NCBI GenBank assembly: GCA_041639705.1
Contig: JBEQBT010000116.1
Coordinates: 1-9,822 of the forward strand
Direction of reading: 5' to 3'
DNA length: 9,822 nt
Source of the DNA: JARDZI01 sp041639705
GTDB taxonomy: Bacteria > Bacillota > Clostridia > Clostridiales > Caloramatoraceae
The notes under the pieces were generated by a model. The model saw only the letters and a list, made by a program, of their open reading frames with translations, ran no database searches and was not told the origin of the DNA. Position 1 is the stretch's first letter. Every line of letters starts with the position of its first letter. The position numbers were made by a program, and so were the translations under genes. Below, in pieces: positions 6,890 through 9,822 of the stretch.

Positions 6890-7246
6890 TTGATACCATT
6901 GATTGGACTTATAATTGGTGTATTACTTGGTTTTTTTCTTAAAATAGATATACTTTCATCAGTTGCATTATATGTGCCAGTATCAATACTTGCAGCCTTG
7001 GATTCAGTATTCGGTGGCGCAAGAGCTGCAATGGAAAAAAAGTTTGATAGGGATATTTTTGTTTCTGGTTTTTTTGGAAATATACTTTTAGCTGCTGGAT
7101 TAACATATTTAGGAGATAGATTGAATGTTCCTATATTTTATGCTGCAGTATTTGTATTTGGGACTAGGTTGTTTAACAATTTTGCTGTTATGAGAAGGCT
7201 ATTTATTGAGAATAGCAGGAAAAGAATTAAACACAGGGAGGAATAG
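6890..7246 (+). CDS. sbp: Small basic protein Sbp (DUF1290)
   Basis: Sbp is a small integral membrane protein encoded just upstream of ftsA in many Firmicutes; its function is not established. The 118-residue product has about three to four hydrophobic segments (roughly 2-17, 22-38, 57-74 and 80-96) and a strongly basic C-terminal tail (RKRIKHREE). Conserved family stretches are LAALDSVFGGARA (34-46), FVSGFFGNILLAAGL (57-71) and FGTRLFNNFAVMRRL (90-104), which agree closely with the B. subtilis protein as I remember it. The start is TTG. Two bases separate its stop from the following DUF881 gene, so the three proteins are probably made together. Confidence 0.93.
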   Translation: MIPLIGLIIGVLLGFFLKIDILSSVALYVPVSILAALDSVFGGARAAMEKKFDRDIFVSGFFGNILLAAGLTYLGDRLNVPIFYAAVFVFGTRLFNNFAVMRRLFIENSRKRIKHREE

Positions 7247-7248
7247 GG

Positions 7249-7965
7249 ATGAAATTCGATGAGGGGAAACTGCTGATGTTATTTTCTGGGATTCTATCAG
7301 GGATAGTACTTACAGCTTTTTTGGTAAACACTAAAGCTAGCCCTACTAGATTTTTAACCCTCAGACAATATCAAAATACTAGTGCTCAGTTAAATGAGCT
7401 TAGGGTAGAAATCAAAGGACTATATAAAGAGTATGGAGAACTTAATAATAAGCTATATAGTTATGAGAATGGAAACAATCCGAATAAGGATGTTATAAAA
7501 ACTTTGGAAAAAGAACTGATTGATTTAAAAAAGTTCTATGGAAATTCCGATGTGGAGGGTCCTGGTATAAAAATTACAATAGATGATAGGCATAAGCCTT
7601 TTTATATTGATCAACAGGATCTTGATAATAGTATAACACATAACACTGATTTGATGCAGACTGTAAATGATTTAAGAGGGGCAGGAGCTGAGGCAATATC
7701 TATTAACGGAAAAAGAATTACTAGGGATACTGCCTTTACTTGCGAAGGATTGATAATTCAAATAAATAATGAGAATATTGTACCACCCTTTGAGATATTA
7801 GCTATTGGTGATCCAGACGGACTCCTATATGCATTGTCTCAAAGTGATTCTTATACCTCTATGGAATTTAGAATGTTAAATTTAAAAACAGAGCGCTTAA
7901 CTAATATTAAAATTTCAGCAGGTGGAAAAATTTCTGAGGATGATTATTTAATGATGCTAAAATAG
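7249..7965 (+). CDS. DUF881 family membrane protein (YlxW/YlxX-like), second copy
   Basis: The 238-residue protein repeats the architecture of its neighbour at 6170-6871: a membrane segment (about 8-26), a coiled coil (about 39-97) and a DUF881 domain. Aligned motifs are VEGPGIKITI (102-111), GAEAISINGKR (146-156), and EILAIGDPDGLLYALS (182-197). It differs by RHKPFYIDQQDLDNSITHNT (114-133) in the middle and by an extra tail after residue 217 (TERLTNIKISAGGKISEDDY), so it is a diverged paralogue and not a recent duplicate. The SD AGGGAGG (7235-7241) lies at the end of sbp. The TAG stop is part of the terminator stem that follows. Function is unknown; a partner role with Sbp and the first DUF881 protein is inferred from gene order. 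Confidence 0.9.
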   Translation: MKFDEGKLLMLFSGILSGIVLTAFLVNTKASPTRFLTLRQYQNTSAQLNELRVEIKGLYKEYGELNNKLYSYENGNNPNKDVIKTLEKELIDLKKFYGNSDVEGPGIKITIDDRHKPFYIDQQDLDNSITHNTDLMQTVNDLRGAGAEAISINGKRITRDTAFTCEGLIIQINNENIVPPFEILAIGDPDGLLYALSQSDSYTSMEFRMLNLKTERLTNIKISAGGKISEDDYLMMLK

Positions 7966-7999
7966 CCAGTTTTAAAAAAACTGGCTAATATTTTTTATT
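7963..7999 (+). terminator. Rho-independent terminator after the second DUF881 gene
   Basis: An 11-bp perfect stem (7963-7973, TAGCCAGTTTT, with 7977-7987) has a three-base AAA loop and is followed by ATATTTTTTATT with a six-T run at 7991-7996. The TAG stop codon forms the first three bases of the stem, so a terminating ribosome would cover the left arm. It should end the transcript that carries ftsQ to the second DUF881 gene and separate it from ftsA-ftsZ. Confidence 0.92.
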
Positions 8000-8006
8000 A
8001 TAAAAC

Positions 8007-8035
8007 TGTACATAAGCAATTAAAGTTTGTATAAT
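8007..8035 (+). promoter_or_regulatory. Candidate SigA promoter of ftsA-ftsZ
   Basis: A perfect -10 hexamer TATAAT (8030-8035) lies 17 nt after TGTACA (8007-8012), which matches four of six bases of TTGACA. It sits just after the terminator and before ftsA, where a new promoter is needed. It implies a leader of somewhat over 100 nt. Confidence 0.6.
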
Positions 8036-8088
8036 TAAATTACGAAAACTAATTAAATAAAAATTTAAAAAATTTTTTAATTTATTTA

Positions 8089-8116
8089 AAGGGAATTTTC
8101 ATTTTTTGTTGAAATA
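8089..8116 (+). promoter_or_regulatory. Possible SigH-type promoter upstream of ftsA
   Basis: AAGGGAATT (8089-8097) and GTTGAAATA (8108-8116) each differ by one base from the SigH elements RNAGGAWWW and RNNGAATWW, but the 10-nt spacer is one base short of the usual 11-12. B. subtilis ftsAZ has a SigH promoter that raises expression at the onset of sporulation, which makes the match worth noting. TTGAAA (8109-8114) with TATTTT (8131-8136) is an alternative weak SigA reading of the same region. Confidence 0.3.
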
Positions 8117-8155
8117 TTTTATTAGGTAATTATTTTAAAGGAGGCAATTTAGTAA

Positions 8156-9430
8156 ATGAGCAATATAGCAGTATCATTAGATATAGGGTCATCAAAGGTA
8201 TGTGTTCTAATTGCAGAAATTAATAAAAAGCAATTTAATATACTTGGTGTAGGAACCTCCGAATGTAAAGGTGTAAAAAAAGGTATTATTGTCGATATTG
8301 ATTCTACAGTGGATTCTATTAAAAATGCTGTAAAACAAGCTGAACAGATGTCGAATAGAGAAGTAAAATCCGTATTTGTAAATATTGCTGGTGGATATGC
8401 TTCATTACATAAAACCAAGGGTGTAATTGCTGTTTCTAGAGAAGACAGAGAAATTACTGCAGAAGATGTAAAAAGAGTAATACAAGCTGCTAAGGTTGTT
8501 GCTGTTACACCTGATAAAGAAATAATTGACATTATACCTGAACAATTTATTGTTGATGGTTATGATGAGATTAGAGACCCAATTGGAATGGTTGGGGTAA
8601 GGCTGGAAGTAGATGCAAATCTAGTTGTTGCTTCTTGCACAACTGTTCAAAATATTATAAGAAGTGTTCAAAGATCAGGATTAACAATTGATGGAATAAT
8701 AATTGAACCTTTAGGTACCTCAACAATAATATTAAACGAGGATGAAAAGGAACTTGGTGTTGCTTTAGTCGATGTTGGGGCTGAAACAACAGATATTTCT
8801 ATATTTAAAAAAGGATCTCTTGTCTACACTAAGGTAATACCTGTCGGAGGTAATCATATAACAAATGATATTTCAATTGTTTGTAAAATATCGTCTGCAG
8901 ATTCAGAGAAGATTAAGAAGCAATATGGAGCTGCATCTCTTAATTTAATTGGAAATGATGATATTATTAAAATAAATAATATTGCAGGAAAGGGAGAAAA
9001 GGAAATTCACTTAATGGAAATTGCTCAAGTAATAGATGCAAGAGTGTCTGAAATTCTTTATCTCATAAGAAAACAGCTTGAAGAGAGCAATCAAATGGGC
9101 GGTTTATCTGCAGGAATAGTAATAACTGGCGGTGGATTATTTAATATAAAGGGAATTCTTGATGTTGCTCAAAGCTATTTTGAAGTACCAGTACGACTTG
9201 GATATCCAAATTATATTGGAGTTGCAAACCCTATATATTCTGCTGCTTCTGGAATTGCTATGTATACTTTAAAAAATAAGAAGACAAGCTCTATTATAAA
9301 TAAATCTATTCATAACAATATATCAAATGATGATGATATAACAGAGTATGATGATTACGAAAAAGAAAAAAAATCATTTAACTTTGGTTGGCTTAAAAAA
9401 ATCAAAGATTATTTTGCAGAATTATTTTAA
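8156..9430 (+). CDS. ftsA: Cell division protein FtsA
   Basis: FtsA is an actin-like ATPase that anchors FtsZ to the cytoplasmic membrane and recruits later division proteins. The 424-residue protein shows the phosphate-1 motif SLDIGSSKVCVLIAE (7-21), the FtsA-specific 1C region (about 84-165, ending before CTTVQNIIRSVQRSG), EPLGTS (184-189), the phosphate-2 motif VDVGAETTDISIF (205-217), PVGGNHITNDI (229-239) and the adenosine motif GIVITGGG (320-327). After a flexible acidic linker (about 380-405) it ends in an amphipathic membrane-targeting helix (NFGWLKKIKDYFAELF, 409-424), as expected for FtsA. MreB and DnaK lack this layout. The only usable start is ATG 8156, since TAA lies in frame at 8153; AAAGGAGG (8137-8144) is strong but 11 nt away, longer than for the neighbours. 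ftsZ follows after 84 bp. Confidence 0.97.
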   Translation: MSNIAVSLDIGSSKVCVLIAEINKKQFNILGVGTSECKGVKKGIIVDIDSTVDSIKNAVKQAEQMSNREVKSVFVNIAGGYASLHKTKGVIAVSREDREITAEDVKRVIQAAKVVAVTPDKEIIDIIPEQFIVDGYDEIRDPIGMVGVRLEVDANLVVASCTTVQNIIRSVQRSGLTIDGIIIEPLGTSTIILNEDEKELGVALVDVGAETTDISIFKKGSLVYTKVIPVGGNHITNDISIVCKISSADSEKIKKQYGAASLNLIGNDDIIKINNIAGKGEKEIHLMEIAQVIDARVSEILYLIRKQLEESNQMGGLSAGIVITGGGLFNIKGILDVAQSYFEVPVRLGYPNYIGVANPIYSAASGIAMYTLKNKKTSSIINKSIHNNISNDDDITEYDDYEKEKKSFNFGWLKKIKDYFAELF

Positions 9431-9514
9431 AATTAAATTTGTTTAGTAGAAAATATTATTATAATGTTATAAAATGAAATATATAAATGACGAGAGGGAA
9501 AAGGAGGTTTTCTT
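9431..9514. promoter_or_regulatory. ftsA-ftsZ intergenic region with a possible weak promoter
   Basis: The 84-bp spacer contains TATAAT (9460-9465) and TATAAA (9468-9473). The best -35 candidate, TTGTTT (9439-9444), is only 15 nt from TATAAT, so any ftsZ-specific promoter here is weak evidence. No hairpin terminator is visible, so ftsZ is expected to be cotranscribed with ftsA. Confidence 0.3.
9501..9507 (+). promoter_or_regulatory. Ribosome binding site fixing the GTG start of ftsZ
   Basis: AAGGAGG lies 7 nt before GTG at 9515. Starting there gives an N-terminus (M)LDFEFDVD that matches the start of Firmicute FtsZ proteins, so GTG is preferred over the overlapping TTG at 9513, which is out of frame. 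Confidence 0.85.
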
Positions 9515-9822
9515 GTGCTAGATTTTGAATTTGATGTTGATCAATCAGCTCAGATAAAGGTTATTGGTGTTGGTGGCGGTGGCAATAATGCTGTAAATAG
9601 AATGATTGACGCTGGATTAAAGGGAGTAGAATTTATATCAATTAATACTGATAAACAGGCATTATATTTATCTAAGGCAAGTCAAAAAATACAAATCGGT
9701 GATAAGCTTACTAGAGGTTTAGGGGCTGGAGCAAATCCTGAAGTAGGACAAAAGGCAGCAGAGGAAAGCAAGGAAGAAATTGCACAGTCTATAAAAGGAG
9801 CAGACTTGGTATTTATAACTGC
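9515..9822 (+). CDS. ftsZ: Cell division protein FtsZ, N-terminal part (3' end outside window)
   Basis: FtsZ is the tubulin-like GTPase that assembles the Z ring at mid-cell and, in spore formers, at the asymmetric septum. The 102 complete codons visible carry the start of the GTPase domain: IKVIGVGGGGNNAVNRM (14-30) with the T1 glycine loop, FISINTDKQAL (40-50), KIQIGDKLTRGLGAGANPEVG (58-78) and AAEESKEEI (81-89), ending in KGADLVFIT (94-102). The GGGTGTG tubulin signature should lie just past the window edge. The sequence is close to Firmicute FtsZ throughout and shows no truncation or frameshift before the edge. The GTG start and the SD at 9501-9507 fit. It is probably cotranscribed with ftsA. 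Confidence 0.98.
   Translation, partial: MLDFEFDVDQSAQIKVIGVGGGGNNAVNRMIDAGLKGVEFISINTDKQALYLSKASQKIQIGDKLTRGLGAGANPEVGQKAAEESKEEIAQSIKGADLVFIT

Noticed and set aside
6170..7965. Tandem duplication of a DUF881 gene as a recent event.
   Set aside because: The two proteins share architecture and motifs but are widely diverged over most of their length, so the duplication is old.
8059..8086. AT-only palindrome centred at 8072/8073 (AAAAAATTTTTT core) as a regulatory hairpin.
   Set aside because: It has no loop, contains mismatches and consists only of A and T; such tracts are common in AT-rich intergenic DNA. It might bend DNA, but nothing supports a specific role.

Overview
This window is a long stretch of a division and cell wall (dcw) gene cluster, all on the plus strand, from an AT-rich, spore-forming Gram-positive bacterium. 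It is most like Clostridium in the broad sense. The pointers are strong GGAGG-type ribosome binding sites, AT-rich codon use, a PASTA-tailed class B penicillin-binding protein, a meso-diaminopimelate-type MurE, the DUF881 and Sbp genes between divIB and ftsA, and a Gram-positive style FtsA and FtsZ. The species cannot be fixed from the sequence.

Layout. Positions 2-172 hold the C-terminal PASTA domain of a SpoVD-like penicillin-binding protein, followed by a perfect 13-bp dyad. Next come murE (233-1678), murF (1678-3042), mraY (3044-4043, interrupted by a 10-N assembly gap) and a SEDS glycosyltransferase, spoVE or ftsW (4060-5160). A 239-bp spacer with a GC-rich hairpin and candidate promoters precedes ftsQ/divIB (5400-6155). 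A DUF881 gene, sbp and a second DUF881 gene follow (6170-7965). They end in a strong intrinsic terminator whose stem includes the last stop codon. A 190-bp promoter region leads into ftsA (8156-9430), and the 5' part of ftsZ (from 9515) runs off the window.

How the genes work together. MurE and MurF complete the UDP-MurNAc-pentapeptide, MraY loads it on undecaprenyl phosphate to give lipid I, and the SEDS protein polymerises lipid II with a class B partner such as the upstream SpoVD-like protein. FtsQ/DivIB belongs to the divisome core, FtsA tethers FtsZ to the membrane, and the DUF881-Sbp-DUF881 trio encodes three small membrane proteins of poorly defined role. murD and murG, which often sit in this cluster, are absent from the expected places.

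No mobile element, CRISPR array, tRNA, rRNA or foreign island was seen. The most useful observations are that the N gap in mraY probably hides no missing bases, that the spacer before ftsQ holds an unexplained GC-rich hairpin, and that the paired DUF881 genes around sbp form a little-studied module. I do not see a clear new system here.
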